From Streptomyces sp. NRRL F-2580 (GTDB lineage: Bacteria; Actinomycetota; Actinomycetes; Streptomycetales; Streptomycetaceae), in contig NZ_JOIR01000017.1 in assembly GCF_000720115.1 (NCBI RefSeq), positions 1 to 64,000 on the forward strand: a DNA stretch of 64,000 nucleotides, read 5' to 3'. The notes beneath the pieces were generated by a model. It made no database searches. It was not told where the DNA came from and saw only the letters and a program-made list of their open reading frames with translations. A program made the translations under genes and the position numbers. Within the stretch, counting starts at the first letter, position 1. Every line of letters starts with the position of its first letter. Of this stretch, positions 17,322 to 27,220 are shown one piece after another.

Positions 17322-18365
17322 CTAGCCCTGCGGACCCTCCGGCGGCACCTGCGGCACCACCTGTTTCTCCGCCGCGAAGTGACATGCCGAGGGATGGGCC
17401 GCCGGGCCCGAGGGGAAGGCCTCCGGCACCGCGAGCAGCGGAACCTCCGCCGCGCAGCGGGGCTCGGCCTTCCAGCAGCGGGTGCGGAAGGGACAGCCCG
17501 ACGGCGGGTTGGCCGGGGACGGCACGTCGCCGGAGAGGATGATCCGCTCGCGGTGGGCGCGGGCCTCCGGGTCGGGCACGGGAACGGCCGAAAGCAGGGC
17601 CTGGGTGTACGGGTGGGTCGGGTGGTTGTAGATCTGGCTGTCGGTGCCGATCTCCACGATCCGGCCCAGGTACATGACGCCCACCCGGTCCGAGATGTGT
17701 CGCACGATCGACAGGTCGTGCGCGATGAAGACGTAGGACAGGCTGAAGTCCTTCTGGAGGCGGTCCAGGAGGTTGATCACCTGCGCCTGCACGGAGACGT
17801 CGAGCGCGGAGACCGGCTCGTCGGCCACGATGATCTCGGGCTGGAGCGCGAGGCCGCGGGCGATGCCGATGCGCTGGCGCTGGCCGCCGGAGAACTGGTG
17901 CGGGTACCGGTTGATGTACTCCGGGTTCAGGCCGACCACGTCGAGGAGGTCCTGGACCTTCTGCCGGCGCGAGCCCTTGGGAGCCACCTCGGGGTGGATC
18001 TCGTAGGGCTCGCCGATGATGTCGCCGACCGTCATGCGCGGGTTCAGCGAGGTGTACGGGTCCTGGAAGACCATCTGGATGTTGCGGCGCACGGCCTTCA
18101 GGGCGCGGCCGGACAGCTTGGTGAGGTCCTCCCCCTTGTAGAGGATCGAACCCGCCGTCGGCCGCTCCAGGTTGACCAGCATCTTGGCCACGGTCGACTT
18201 CCCGCAGCCGGACTCGCCGACGATGCCCAGCGTCTCGCCGGCACGCAGGTCGAAGGAGACCCCGTCGACGGCCTTGACCGCGCCGACCTGCCTGCGGAAG
18301 ACGATGCCCTGCGTCAGCGGGTAGTGCTTGACCAGGTCCTTCACTTCCAGAAGGGACTCAGCCAT
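17322..18365 (-). CDS. Oligopeptide ABC transporter ATPase (OppF/DppF type), cluster 1
   Basis: A 347-residue ATPase that energises peptide import. Walker A is GESGCGKST, the signature is [14 protein letters not shown], and Walker B is [12 protein letters not shown]. The C-terminal oligopeptide-transporter zone has the Cys-containing [15 protein letters not shown], which in related ATPases can bind a [4Fe-4S] cluster. It is the last gene of the five-gene operon, overlapping the upstream ATPase gene by eight bases. It is very similar to the product at 24128-25180. Confidence 0.93.
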   Translation of the reverse strand: MAESLLEVKDLVKHYPLTQGIVFRRQVGAVKAVDGVSFDLRAGETLGIVGESGCGKSTVAKMLVNLERPTAGSILYKGEDLTKLSGRALKAVRRNIQMVFQDPYTSLNPRMTVGDIIGEPYEIHPEVAPKGSRRQKVQDLLDVVGLNPEYINRYPHQFSGGQRQRIGIARGLALQPEIIVADEPVSALDVSVQAQVINLLDRLQKDFSLSYVFIAHDLSIVRHISDRVGVMYLGRIVEIGTDSQIYNHPTHPYTQALLSAVPVPDPEARAHRERIILSGDVPSPANPPSGCPFRTRCWKAEPRCAAEVPLLAVPEAFPSGPAAHPSACHFAAEKQVVPQVPPEGPQG

Positions 18366-19341
18366 GGAGGCACTCCTTCCAGAAGTGGCAGGCGCTGGTC
18401 CGCTCCACCGGCGACTCGGTCACCTCGTACAGCGGCGGCACGTCGGTACGGCACACCGCCTGCGCCATCGGACAGCGCGGGTTGAAGGCGCAGCCGGGCG
18501 GGATGGCCAGCAGGTTGGGCGGCAGGCCCTTGATGGCGTACAGCTCCTGCCCCTTCTGGTCCAGGCGCGGGATGGAGTCCAGCAGTCCGCGCGTGTACGG
18601 GTGCGCGGGCGCCTTGTAGATCTCGTGGACGGGGGCCGCCTCGACGATCCGGCCCGCGTACATGACGGCGATCTTGTCAGCCACGTCCGCGACCACGCCC
18701 AGGTCGTGGGTGATCAGGATGAGGCCCATGTTCAGCTCGCTCTGCAGCTCGGCCAGCAGGTCCATCACCTGCGCCTGGACCGTCACGTCCAGGGCCGTCG
18801 TCGGCTCGTCCGCGATGATCAGCGAGGGCTCCAGGGCCAGCGCCATAGCGATCATGATGCGCTGGCGCATGCCGCCCGAGAACTGGTGCGGGAAGTCCCC
18901 CACCCGCTGCTTCGCCGCCGGGATCCGTACCCGGTCCATCAGCTCGACGGCCTTGGCCTTGGCGTCCTTGCGGGACATCCCGCGGTGGACCTCGTACATC
19001 TCGCCGAGCTGCTTGCCCACGCTCAGGACCGGGTTCAGCGAGGAGAGGGCGTCCTGGAAGATCATCGCCATGTCGGCGCCGCGGATCCTGCGCCGCTCCT
19101 CCTCCTTCATCTTGAGGAGGTCCTTGCCCTTGAAGAGGATCTCGCCGCCCGCGATCCGGCCCGGCGGCATGTCGAGGATCCCCATCACGGCTTGGGCGGT
19201 CACCGACTTGCCGGAGCCCGACTCGCCGAGCACGGCGAGCGTCTCGCCCTCGTCCACCGCATAGTCGACGCCGTTGACCGCCTTCGCGACTCCGTCGCGC
19301 GTCTTGAATTCCACGTGCAGGTCGCGGACTTCGAGCAGCAT
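18358..19341 (-). CDS. Oligopeptide ABC transporter ATPase (OppD/DppD type), cluster 1
   Basis: The second ATPase of the importer (327 residues), with Walker A GESGSGKS, signature [14 protein letters not shown] and Walker [13 protein letters not shown]. The C-terminal motif [14 protein letters not shown] supplies four cysteines. The ATG at 19341 follows GAGGAG. Paralogous to the product at 25173-26264. Confidence 0.93.
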   Translation of the reverse strand: MLLEVRDLHVEFKTRDGVAKAVNGVDYAVDEGETLAVLGESGSGKSVTAQAVMGILDMPPGRIAGGEILFKGKDLLKMKEEERRRIRGADMAMIFQDALSSLNPVLSVGKQLGEMYEVHRGMSRKDAKAKAVELMDRVRIPAAKQRVGDFPHQFSGGMRQRIMIAMALALEPSLIIADEPTTALDVTVQAQVMDLLAELQSELNMGLILITHDLGVVADVADKIAVMYAGRIVEAAPVHEIYKAPAHPYTRGLLDSIPRLDQKGQELYAIKGLPPNLLAIPPGCAFNPRCPMAQAVCRTDVPPLYEVTESPVERTSACHFWKECLHG

Positions 19342-19353
19342 GTGCGGGGCTCC

Positions 19354-20391
19354 TCAGCGCAGCTTGGGGTCGAGGGCGTCGCGCACCGCGTCGCCGAGCA
19401 TGATGAAGGCGAGCACCGTGATGCTCAGCGCGCCCGCCGGCCAGAGCAGCATGTGCGGGGCGTTGCGGATCTGCGAGGCCGCGTTGGAGATGTCGATGCC
19501 CCACGAGACGGTGGGCGGGCGCAGGCCGACGCCGAGGAAGGACAGGGTGGCCTCCAGCGCGATGTACGTGCCGAGCGCGATGGTGGCGACGACGATGACG
19601 GGGGCGACTGCGTTGGGCGCCACGTGGCGCAGCAGCATCCGGCCGTTGCCGGCACCCAGGGCCCGGGCGGCCTGGACGTAGTCGTTCTGTTTGGCGGTGA
19701 TCACCGAGCCGCGGGCGATGCGGGCGATCTGCGGCCAGCCGAGGAGCACGATGAAGCCGACCACGGGCCACACGGTGGTGCTGGTGACGACCGACAGGAA
19801 GACCAGGCCGCCGAGGACCACCGGGATGCCGAAGAAGATGTCGGCGACCCGGGAGAGCAGCGCGTCGCCCCAGCCGCCGAAGAAGCCGGCGAGCCCGCCG
19901 AGGGCCGAGCCGAGCAGGGCGGCGCCGAGGGTGGCGCAGACGCCCACGGTGATGGAGGCGCGCGCCCCGTACACCGTGCGGGTGTAGACGTCGCAGCCCT
20001 GGGTGTCGTAGCCGAAGGGGTGGCCAGGGGAGGAACCCTGCTGCGATTTGGACAGGTCGCACTGGAGCGGGTCGCCGCTCGCGATGAGCTGCGGCCAGAT
20101 CGAGATGCCCACGAGGAAGAGGATCAGCAGCGAGGAGAGGATGAAGACGGGGTTGCGGCGCAGCTGGTGCCAGGCGTCGGACCACAGCGAGCGGGCCTTC
20201 TCGGTGGGTCCGCGGCCGGTCGGCCCGGCGGTCTTCTCGATGCCCTCGACGCTCTCGGCTTCCTCCAGCGCGAGATCCATGGGTCCTCCCTGACCGGTGG
20301 GGGAGATCGCCTCGTGCCGGCGGGGGCCGACGGGGTCGTATCCGCCGGGGCCCTCGGCGCGCTCGGGAGGCTCGGGCTCGGGCTCAGGCAT
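19354..20391 (-). CDS. Oligopeptide ABC transporter permease (OppC type), cluster 1
   Basis: A 345-residue inner-membrane permease. A long cytoplasmic N-terminus of about 80 residues precedes the first helix (PVFILSSLLILFLVGISI), and the EAA loop is seen around YVQAARALGAGNGRMLLRHVAP. The C-terminus GDAVRDALDPKLR is typical of OppC. It overlaps the OppB-type gene by eight bases, the same junction length as between the two ATPase genes. Confidence 0.92.
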   Translation of the reverse strand: MPEPEPEPPERAEGPGGYDPVGPRRHEAISPTGQGGPMDLALEEAESVEGIEKTAGPTGRGPTEKARSLWSDAWHQLRRNPVFILSSLLILFLVGISIWPQLIASGDPLQCDLSKSQQGSSPGHPFGYDTQGCDVYTRTVYGARASITVGVCATLGAALLGSALGGLAGFFGGWGDALLSRVADIFFGIPVVLGGLVFLSVVTSTTVWPVVGFIVLLGWPQIARIARGSVITAKQNDYVQAARALGAGNGRMLLRHVAPNAVAPVIVVATIALGTYIALEATLSFLGVGLRPPTVSWGIDISNAASQIRNAPHMLLWPAGALSITVLAFIMLGDAVRDALDPKLR

Positions 20392-21307
20392 AACGGATCC
20401 TCGGATCCAGGACCGCGTAGAGCAGGTCGACGAGCAGGTTCGCCAGCAGGAAGACGATGACGAGGATGGTCACGAAGCCGACGACGGTGGGCGAGTTGTT
20501 GCGCAGGATGCCCTGGTAGAGCTGGTAGCCGACGCCGTGGATGTTGAAGATCCGCTCGGTGACGATGGCGCCGCCCATCAGGGCGCCGATGTCGGTGCCG
20601 ATGAAGGTGACCACCGGGATCAGTGAGTTGCGCAGCAGGTGGCGGGTGACGACCCGGCGGCGGGGCAGGCCCTTGGCGGTGGCCGTGCGCACGTAGTCGG
20701 CCTTGACGTTCTCGGCGATGGAGGTGCGCGACAGCCGGGTGACGTAGGCGAGGGAGACCAGCGCGAGGACGATGCCGGGCAGGATCAGCTCGTCGAGGGG
20801 GGCCTCCGGGGAGACGGTGGGCCGCACCCAGCCCCATTGGACGCCGAAGAGGTACTGGAGCAGGTAGCCCGTCACGAAGGTGGGCACGGAGATGACCACG
20901 AGGGTGGCCACGAGCACGGAGGTGTCGACGGTCTTGCCGCGGCGCAGCCCGCTGAGCACGCCGAGGGTGATGCCGATGACGACCTCGAAGAAGATCGCGA
21001 CCAGGGTCAGGCGCAGGGTGACGGGGAAGGCGCTGGCCATCAGCTCGGTGACGGACTGGCCGTTGAAGGCCGTGCCGAAGTCGCCCTGGAAGATCTGGCC
21101 CATGTAGTGGAGGTACTGCTTCCACAGGGGCTGGTCGAGGTAGAGGTCCTTGCGGATGCGGGCGGCGGTCGCGGGGTCGGGGGCCTTGTCGCCGAAGAGG
21201 GCCGCGACCGGGTCGCCGAGCGCGTACACCATGACGAAGATCAGGAACGTGCTGCCGATGAACACCGGGATCATCTGGAGCAGCCGCCGGATCACATAAC
21301 GTCCCAT
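20384..21307 (-). CDS. Oligopeptide ABC transporter permease (OppB type), cluster 1
   Basis: A 307-residue permease with six helices. It starts MGRYVIRRLLQMIPVF, has the EAA-loop segment DYVRTATAKGLPRRRVVTRH, and ends DLLYAVLDPRIRYA, all typical of OppB/DppB. The ATG at 21307 has GGAG upstream; the substrate-binding protein gene lies 31 bp further upstream. Confidence 0.93.
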   Translation of the reverse strand: MGRYVIRRLLQMIPVFIGSTFLIFVMVYALGDPVAALFGDKAPDPATAARIRKDLYLDQPLWKQYLHYMGQIFQGDFGTAFNGQSVTELMASAFPVTLRLTLVAIFFEVVIGITLGVLSGLRRGKTVDTSVLVATLVVISVPTFVTGYLLQYLFGVQWGWVRPTVSPEAPLDELILPGIVLALVSLAYVTRLSRTSIAENVKADYVRTATAKGLPRRRVVTRHLLRNSLIPVVTFIGTDIGALMGGAIVTERIFNIHGVGYQLYQGILRNNSPTVVGFVTILVIVFLLANLLVDLLYAVLDPRIRYA

Positions 21308-21338
21308 GGACTGCTCCAGGATCGATCCGAAACGTGGG

Positions 21339-22970
21339 TCAGCTGACCTTGATCTGGTCGTACACGGGGACGCTGAACTGGTTGAGCGCCACGTCCGAGA
21401 GGCGCTCGGCGTAGCCCGCGCTGCCGTTCTGGTACCAGAGCGGGATGGCCGGCATCTGCTCGGCGAGGATCTTCTCGGAGTCCTGGAACTTCGCGACGGC
21501 CTTGGCCGGGTCGCTCTCCTGGTTGGCCTCGTCGACGAGCTTGTCGAAGTCCGGGTTGCTGAACTTCCCGTAGTTGGAGGAGGCGCCCGTGTAGTAGAGC
21601 GGCTGGAGGAAGTTCTGGATCAGCGGGTAGTCGGCCTGCCAGCCGGAACGGAAGGGACCGGTCAGCTTGAAGGCGCTCTGCTGGTTGCGGAAGTCGGCGA
21701 AGGTGCCGACCGGGTTGACCGTGCACACCGGGCCCTCGCCCAGCGCGTTGTTGACGCTGTTGCAGACGGCGTCCATCCAGTCGCGGTGCGAGCCGGTGTC
21801 CACGTTGGAGGTCAGCGTGACCTTGCCGCCGGGGAGCCCACCGCCCTCCTGGATGAGCTTCTTGGCCTCGGCCGGGTCGTAGACGCAGGCGTCGCCGCAG
21901 ACCGTGGCGGAGAAGCCGCCCTTCTCGCCGAGCGCCGGCGAGGTCCAGTCCTTGGCGGGGGTCCTGGTCTCGCGGAAGATCTGCTTGGTGATCTCGTCGC
22001 GGTTGATCGCGCGGGAGATGCCCTGGCGGACCTTCTCCAGGCCCGGCTTGCTCCACTGCGGGTCGTACAGCGGGAAGGTGAGGGTCTGGATGATGAGGGC
22101 CGGCTGGTTGATGTACCGGTCGCCGAGGTCGTTCTTGACGTTCTTCAGCTGCTGCGCCGGGATGTCGTCGACGAGGTCGAGGTTGCCGGAGATCAGGTCG
22201 GTGTAGGCGGTGTTGTTGTCGGTGTAGACCTTCAGGTCCACGCCGCCGTTCTGCGCCTTGTCCGCACCGGGGTACGCGTCCCACTTGCGCAGCTTCATGC
22301 CGGTGCCCTTGGTGTACGAGTCCACCGTGTACGGGCCGTTGCCGACGGGCTTGTTCAGCCAGCCGGTGTGGTCGGTGAAGAAGGCCTTGGGCAGCGGCGA
22401 GAAGGCCTGGTAGCCGAGGGTCTCGGGCCAGGTGGAGAACTTGTTCTTGAGGGCGACGGTGAAGGTCATGGCGTCCTTCACCACCAGGCCGGACATCGTC
22501 TTCGCCTTCGGCTCCCCGGAGGCCGGGTGCACGTCCTGGTAGCCGACGATGTCGGAGAAGAACGGCGCGTTGTTCTGCTTGTTGCGCACGTCCGCGCCGT
22601 AGTTCCAGGCGTCCACGAAGGACTGCGAGGTGACCGGCTCGTCGTTGCTGAACTTCCAGCCGTCCTTCAGCGTGACCGTGAAGTTCTGACTGTCCGTCGT
22701 CTCGATCTTCTCGGCGAGCATGTTGTTCGCCTCGCCGGTCTTCGGGTCGTAGCGCTTGAGACCCCGGAACAGCATGTCGAGGACCTTGCCGCCCTGCACC
22801 TCGTTGGTGTTGGCGGGCTCCAGCGGGTTCTGCGGGTCACCCCACGAAGAGCTGACGACCCCCGCGTCGCCCCCGCCCCCACCGCTGTCGCTTCCACCGC
22901 CGCAGGCCGTCGCCGCGAGGGCGACGGCCACCGCACATGCGGCCCACTTGGCGTGGGTGGCTCCGCGCAT
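21339..22970 (-). CDS. Oligopeptide-binding lipoprotein (SBP family 5), cluster 1
   Basis: A 543-residue extracellular binding protein that delivers peptides to the permease. The signal peptide ends in the lipobox LAATAC, so Cys23 should be lipidated, followed by a Gly/Ser linker. Family 5 hallmarks include WKFSNDEPVTSQSFVDAW and PVGNGPY. It is the first gene of the operon; the ATG at 22970 follows AGGAGG, and the promoter must lie in the 106 bp to the next gene. Paralogous to, but clearly different from, the protein at 28345-30000. Confidence 0.93.
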   Translation of the reverse strand: MRGATHAKWAACAVAVALAATACGGGSDSGGGGGDAGVVSSSWGDPQNPLEPANTNEVQGGKVLDMLFRGLKRYDPKTGEANNMLAEKIETTDSQNFTVTLKDGWKFSNDEPVTSQSFVDAWNYGADVRNKQNNAPFFSDIVGYQDVHPASGEPKAKTMSGLVVKDAMTFTVALKNKFSTWPETLGYQAFSPLPKAFFTDHTGWLNKPVGNGPYTVDSYTKGTGMKLRKWDAYPGADKAQNGGVDLKVYTDNNTAYTDLISGNLDLVDDIPAQQLKNVKNDLGDRYINQPALIIQTLTFPLYDPQWSKPGLEKVRQGISRAINRDEITKQIFRETRTPAKDWTSPALGEKGGFSATVCGDACVYDPAEAKKLIQEGGGLPGGKVTLTSNVDTGSHRDWMDAVCNSVNNALGEGPVCTVNPVGTFADFRNQQSAFKLTGPFRSGWQADYPLIQNFLQPLYYTGASSNYGKFSNPDFDKLVDEANQESDPAKAVAKFQDSEKILAEQMPAIPLWYQNGSAGYAERLSDVALNQFSVPVYDQIKVS

Positions 22971-23076
22971 GGAGTGCCTCCTATGGGTCCCAGACTCACT
23001 TAGGGGCCAATGTCACCCTATGTGTGGTCCCGCACACTCCTCGTTGGACCGATTGCACCCGCGCGTCTCGCCCCTG

Positions 23077-24003
23077 TCACCCCTGCGAGTGCAACGGCAG
23101 CTCCCAGGAGTCGACCGCGTAGTGCAGGCCCATGCCGTGCGCCTCGTAGAGCCCGAGTGCTCCCGTTTCGTTGTGGGTGTCCACGCCGAGGCCGACGGTG
23201 TCGCGGCCGCGGGCGGCGTAGGCCGCGAAGCAGTGGCGCAGCAGGAAGCCGCCGAGGCCGCGGCCGCGCAGTTCCTTGCGTACGCCGATGTGGCCGACCC
23301 AGGCCATGCTGGTGCGGTCGTCGCGGGTGAGCAGGACGGCCGCGTCGCCGTGGCCGGGCAGGCTCGCGATCCAGACCAGGGACCAGTCGAGGCGGCGGCC
23401 GTCGATGTGGTCCAGCCAGCTCTCGTACGGGCGGTCCACGTGGCCGAAGTGCGCCGCGAAGGTCTCCTCGATCAGGGCGTGGGCCCGGCGGCGGTCGGCC
23501 TCGTCGTCGGCGCAGTGGCGCAGGGTGAGCCCGGCCGGAACGGCCGGCGGGAGGTCGGCGGCCGGCGACAGGGAGCGGGTCATGACCTGGTAGCGGCGGA
23601 TGGTGCGGTAGCCGCGCCCGGTGAGGTGGGCGAGGTCGAGGGTGGGCTCCACGTTGAGCTGGAGCCGCAGGACGCCGGAACCGGCGGTCAGCTCCCGGGC
23701 CCTGGCCTCCATGTGCTCCAGCAGCCGGACGGCGGCCTCGTCGTGGCCGGGCAGGACGTAGTGGTCGCCGTCGACGCGGCCCGGGCCGGAGTCCGCCCAG
23801 ACGAGGGCGTAGGCCACGAGCCGGCCACCCTCGAAGGCGAGCCAGGAGTCGGTCGCCAGGTCGACGTCGGGGGCGTTGAGGTCGGATTCGACGGTGCCCA
23901 GGTCGGTTTCCGGGCGGCCGATCTCGATCATGTCGACGGCGTTGAGGAGGGCGCAGATGTCGGCCGCGTCCCCGGGCCCGGCGGGCCGTACGGTGAGGGT
24001 CAT
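23077..24003 (-). CDS. Tandem GNAT-domain acetyltransferase
   Basis: A 308-residue protein made of two GNAT folds. The C-terminal one is canonical: WVGHIGVRKELRGRGLGGFLLRH, then VDTHNETGALGLYEAHGM. The N-terminal copy is degenerate, like the mycothiol synthase architecture, but the MshD identity is not supported by specific residues I can see. It stands alone between the two transporter operons. The ATG at 24003 has GGAGAGTGAGG upstream; the longer frame beyond it is a shadow. Confidence 0.85.
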   Translation of the reverse strand: MTLTVRPAGPGDAADICALLNAVDMIEIGRPETDLGTVESDLNAPDVDLATDSWLAFEGGRLVAYALVWADSGPGRVDGDHYVLPGHDEAAVRLLEHMEARARELTAGSGVLRLQLNVEPTLDLAHLTGRGYRTIRRYQVMTRSLSPAADLPPAVPAGLTLRHCADDEADRRRAHALIEETFAAHFGHVDRPYESWLDHIDGRRLDWSLVWIASLPGHGDAAVLLTRDDRTSMAWVGHIGVRKELRGRGLGGFLLRHCFAAYAARGRDTVGLGVDTHNETGALGLYEAHGMGLHYAVDSWELPLHSQG

Positions 24004-24064
24004 TGCCTCACTCTCCGGGCCGCGCTCCCGGCGCCGCAACCGGGTTTCCGGGACCCGTACGGAA

Positions 24065-24105
24065 ACGGCCGGTCCCCGGTGCTCGAAGCACCGGGGACCG
24101 GCCGT
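24065..24105 (-). terminator. Terminator of the second peptide-transporter operon
   Basis: Perfect 19-bp arms (24065-24083 and 24087-24105) with a CGA loop, between the stop of the last transporter gene and the GNAT gene. Confidence 0.9.
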
Positions 24106-24127
24106 GGACGTACGGGTCCGTCGGAGG

Positions 24128-25180
24128 TCAGACGGCCAGGATGGCCTTCTCCTCCGCGAAGTGGCACGCCGACTCGTGCGCGGCCGGGCCGGTCTGGCCC
24201 TTGAAGCGCTCCGGGATCGCCAGCAGCGGCTCCTCGGTGGAGCACTTGTCCTGGGCCTTCCAGCAGCGGGTGCGGAAGCGGCAGCCCGACGGCGGGTTGG
24301 CCGGCGACGGGACGTCACCGGTCAGGATGATGCGCTCGCGGCCCTCGCGGGCCTCCGGGTCGGGGACCGGGACGGCGGAGAGCAGCGCCTGGGTGTACGG
24401 GTGCGTCGGGTGCTCGTAGATCTGGGCGTCGGAGCCGATCTCGGCCATCTTGCCCAGGTACATGACGCCGACCCGGTCCGAGATGTGCCGGACGATCGAC
24501 AGGTCGTGCGCGATGAAGAGGTAGGAGAGGTTGAACTCGTCCTGGAGCTTCTCCATCAGGTTGATGACCTGCGCCTGCACCGACACGTCGAGCGCGGAGA
24601 CCGGCTCGTCGCAGATGATGATCTCGGGCTGCAGGGCCAGGCCGCGGGCGATGCCGATGCGCTGGCGCTGACCGCCGGAGAACTGGTGCGGGTACCGGTT
24701 GATGTACTCCGGGTTCAGGCCCACGACGTCCAGGAGCTCCTGGACCTTGCGGCGCCGGTCGCCCTTGGGAGCCACCTCGGGGTGGATCTCGTAGGGCTCC
24801 CCGATGATGTCGCCGACCGTCATGCGCGGGTTCAGCGAGGTGTACGGGTCCTGGAACACCATCTGGATGTTGCGGCGGACGGCCTTGAGGGCCTTGCCGG
24901 ACAGCCGGCTGATGTCCTCGCCCTTGTAGAGCACCTGGCCGGAGGTGGCCCGCTCCAGGTTCATCAGGAGCTTGGCGACCGTGGACTTGCCACAGCCGGA
25001 CTCGCCGACGATGCCGAGGGTCTCGCCCTTGTACAGGTCGAAGGAGATCCCGTCGACCGCCTTGACCGCGCCGACCTGCTTCTTGAACAGGATGCCCTGG
25101 GTCAGCGGGAAGTGCTTGACCAGGTTGCGGACCTGGAGGATCGGCTCGCGCTCGGTGGCGTTCTTGGTGAGCTCAGCCAT
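24128..25180 (-). CDS. Oligopeptide ABC transporter ATPase (OppF type), BldKE-like
   Basis: A 350-residue ATPase, the last gene of cluster 2. Walker A is GESGCGKST, the signature is [14 protein letters not shown], and Walker B is [12 protein letters not shown]. The C-terminal cysteines in [15 protein letters not shown] match those of its cluster 1 paralogue. The ATG at 25180 overlaps the upstream stop by eight bases. The BldK label rests on position and general similarity, not on a search. Confidence 0.92.
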   Translation of the reverse strand: MAELTKNATEREPILQVRNLVKHFPLTQGILFKKQVGAVKAVDGISFDLYKGETLGIVGESGCGKSTVAKLLMNLERATSGQVLYKGEDISRLSGKALKAVRRNIQMVFQDPYTSLNPRMTVGDIIGEPYEIHPEVAPKGDRRRKVQELLDVVGLNPEYINRYPHQFSGGQRQRIGIARGLALQPEIIICDEPVSALDVSVQAQVINLMEKLQDEFNLSYLFIAHDLSIVRHISDRVGVMYLGKMAEIGSDAQIYEHPTHPYTQALLSAVPVPDPEAREGRERIILTGDVPSPANPPSGCRFRTRCWKAQDKCSTEEPLLAIPERFKGQTGPAAHESACHFAEEKAILAV

Positions 25181-26264
25181 GGATCTGCTCCTTCCAGAAG
25201 TGGCACGCGCTGCCGCGGCCCGGCAGTTCGGTGCCGTCCTGCTCGGTGACCGGGTGCAGTACGGGGATCTCCGTACGGCAGATGTCCTGCGCCTTGGGAC
25301 AGCGGGGGCTGAAGGCGCAGCCCGCGGGAATGCGGAGCAGGTTGGGCGGCAGACCCTTGATCGCGTAGAGCTCCTGGCCCTTCTGGTCCAGGCGCGGGAT
25401 CGAGTCGAGCAGGCCGCGGGTGTACGGGTGGGACGGACGCTTGTAGATCTCGTGGACCGGAGCGGTCTCGACGATCCGGCCCGCATACATGACCGCGATC
25501 TTGTCCGCGACGTCGGCGACGACGCCGAGGTCGTGGGTGATCAGGATCAGGCCCATGTTCATCTCGCGCTGGAGCTCGGCGAGCAGGTCCATGACCTGCG
25601 CCTGGACCGTCACGTCGAGAGCCGTGGTGGGCTCGTCGGCGATGATCAGGTCCGGCTCCAGGGCCAGCGCCATGGCGATCATGATGCGCTGGCGCATACC
25701 GCCGGAGAACTGGTGCGGGTAGTCGCCCACGCGCGCCTTGGCGGCGGGGATCTTCACGCGGTCCATGAGCTCGACGGCCTTGACCTTCGAGTCCTTCTTG
25801 GACATCCCGCGGTGGACCCGGAACATCTCGCCGAGCTGGTCGCCCACCGAGTAGACCGGGTTCAGGGAGGACAGCGCGTCCTGGAAGATCATCGCCATCT
25901 TGTTGCCGCGGAGCTTGCGGCGCTCCTCGTCGGACATCTTGAGGATGTCCTTGCCGTGGAAGCGCACCTCGCCACCGGCGATCCGTCCGGGCGGGCTGTC
26001 GAGAATGCCCATGATCGCCTGTGCGGTGACGGACTTGCCGGAGCCCGACTCGCCGAGCACGGCGAGGGTCTCGCCGGCGTTGACGCTGTAGCTCACGCCG
26101 TTGACGGCCTTGGCGACCCCGTCACGGGTCTTGAACTCGACCTGGAGGTTGTCCACCTCCAGCAGCGGCACGGCGGACCCGCCGCCCGTCTCCGCAACGC
26201 TGAGAATCTCCGACGTCGTCACGCCGCCACCTTCGTCCTGCTTGCTGATGTTGTCTCGGGGCAT
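25173..26264 (-). CDS. Oligopeptide ABC transporter ATPase (OppD type), BldKD-like
   Basis: A 363-residue ATPase with Walker A GESGSGKS, signature [14 protein letters not shown], Walker [13 protein letters not shown] and a four-Cys tail (CAFSPRCPKAQDIC). It has about 33 extra N-terminal residues compared with the cluster 1 paralogue. The ATG at 26264 has only a weak Shine-Dalgarno sequence, and a GTG 42 bases downstream is an alternative start. Confidence 0.91.
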   Translation of the reverse strand: MPRDNISKQDEGGGVTTSEILSVAETGGGSAVPLLEVDNLQVEFKTRDGVAKAVNGVSYSVNAGETLAVLGESGSGKSVTAQAIMGILDSPPGRIAGGEVRFHGKDILKMSDEERRKLRGNKMAMIFQDALSSLNPVYSVGDQLGEMFRVHRGMSKKDSKVKAVELMDRVKIPAAKARVGDYPHQFSGGMRQRIMIAMALALEPDLIIADEPTTALDVTVQAQVMDLLAELQREMNMGLILITHDLGVVADVADKIAVMYAGRIVETAPVHEIYKRPSHPYTRGLLDSIPRLDQKGQELYAIKGLPPNLLRIPAGCAFSPRCPKAQDICRTEIPVLHPVTEQDGTELPGRGSACHFWKEQIHG

Positions 26265-26273
26265 CGGGCGGCC

Positions 26274-27197
26274 CTACCGGAGCTTCGGGTCGAGCGCGTC
26301 ACGCAGGCCGTCGCCGACGAAGGCGAAGCCGAGCACGGTGACGACGACGAACAGGCTGGGGAAGTACCACAGGTAGTCATTGACGCCGATGAAGCCCTGT
26401 CCGGCCGCCAGCATGTTGCCCCACTCGGGGACGTCGACGGGGACACCGGCTCCCAGGAAGGAGAGCGCTGCCACACCGACGATCGTGGTGCCGACGTTGA
26501 AGGTCGCGTAGACCAGAACGGCGGTCAGCGAGTTCGGCAGGATGTGCGTGCGGACGACCCGCCAGCCACCGGCGCCGAGCGCCTTGGCCGCGTGGACGTA
26601 GTCCATCTCGCGCACCGACAGGATCGAGCTGCGCAGGAGCCTGGACACGGTGGCCCAGGAGAAGATGGCCAGCGAGATGACCACCGGGGTGATGCCGCGC
26701 CCGGTGACCAGGATGATGACGACGGCACCGATCATCAGCGGGAACGCGAGGAACACGTCCGCGACGCGCATGACCAGGGTGTCGGCGAAACCGGCGAAGT
26801 AACCGGCGATGGCGCCGAGGGCGACACCGATCAGCACCGCGAAGAAGATCGAGGCGAGGCCGACGAACATGGCGACGCGAGTGCCGGCGATGAGGCGCGA
26901 GAACATGTCGCGGCCCAGGGCGTCGGTGCCCATCCAGTGCGTGCCGTTGGGCGAGGCGAGGGTGTTCTCCAGGTCCTGGGCGCCCGGGTCGAACGGGGCG
27001 ACCATGTCGCCGAAGATCGCCGTCAGGAACAGCAGGGAGATGATCACGAGACCGACGACGGCCAGCTTGTTCTGGACGTAGCGGTGCCGGATCTCGCCCC
27101 ACTGGCTCAGTTGCTTGGGTGCGGGTTCGGCGGAGGCCGAAGCGGACGACACGGGGTTCTCGTCCCCGATCGCCGGGCTCGTTGCGAGCTCAGACAT
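26274..27197 (-). CDS. Oligopeptide ABC transporter permease (OppC type), BldKC-like
   Basis: A 307-residue permease. A short N-terminal tail is followed by six helices; the EAA loop lies around YVHAAKALGAGGWRVVRTHILP and the C-terminus is GDGLRDALDPKLR. The ATG at 27197 follows AAGGAGGA. Its cytoplasmic tail is shorter than that of the cluster 1 permease. Confidence 0.92.
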   Translation of the reverse strand: MSELATSPAIGDENPVSSASASAEPAPKQLSQWGEIRHRYVQNKLAVVGLVIISLLFLTAIFGDMVAPFDPGAQDLENTLASPNGTHWMGTDALGRDMFSRLIAGTRVAMFVGLASIFFAVLIGVALGAIAGYFAGFADTLVMRVADVFLAFPLMIGAVVIILVTGRGITPVVISLAIFSWATVSRLLRSSILSVREMDYVHAAKALGAGGWRVVRTHILPNSLTAVLVYATFNVGTTIVGVAALSFLGAGVPVDVPEWGNMLAAGQGFIGVNDYLWYFPSLFVVVTVLGFAFVGDGLRDALDPKLR

Positions 27198-27220
27198 GAG
27201 GAAATCCTCCTTGGGGGCGG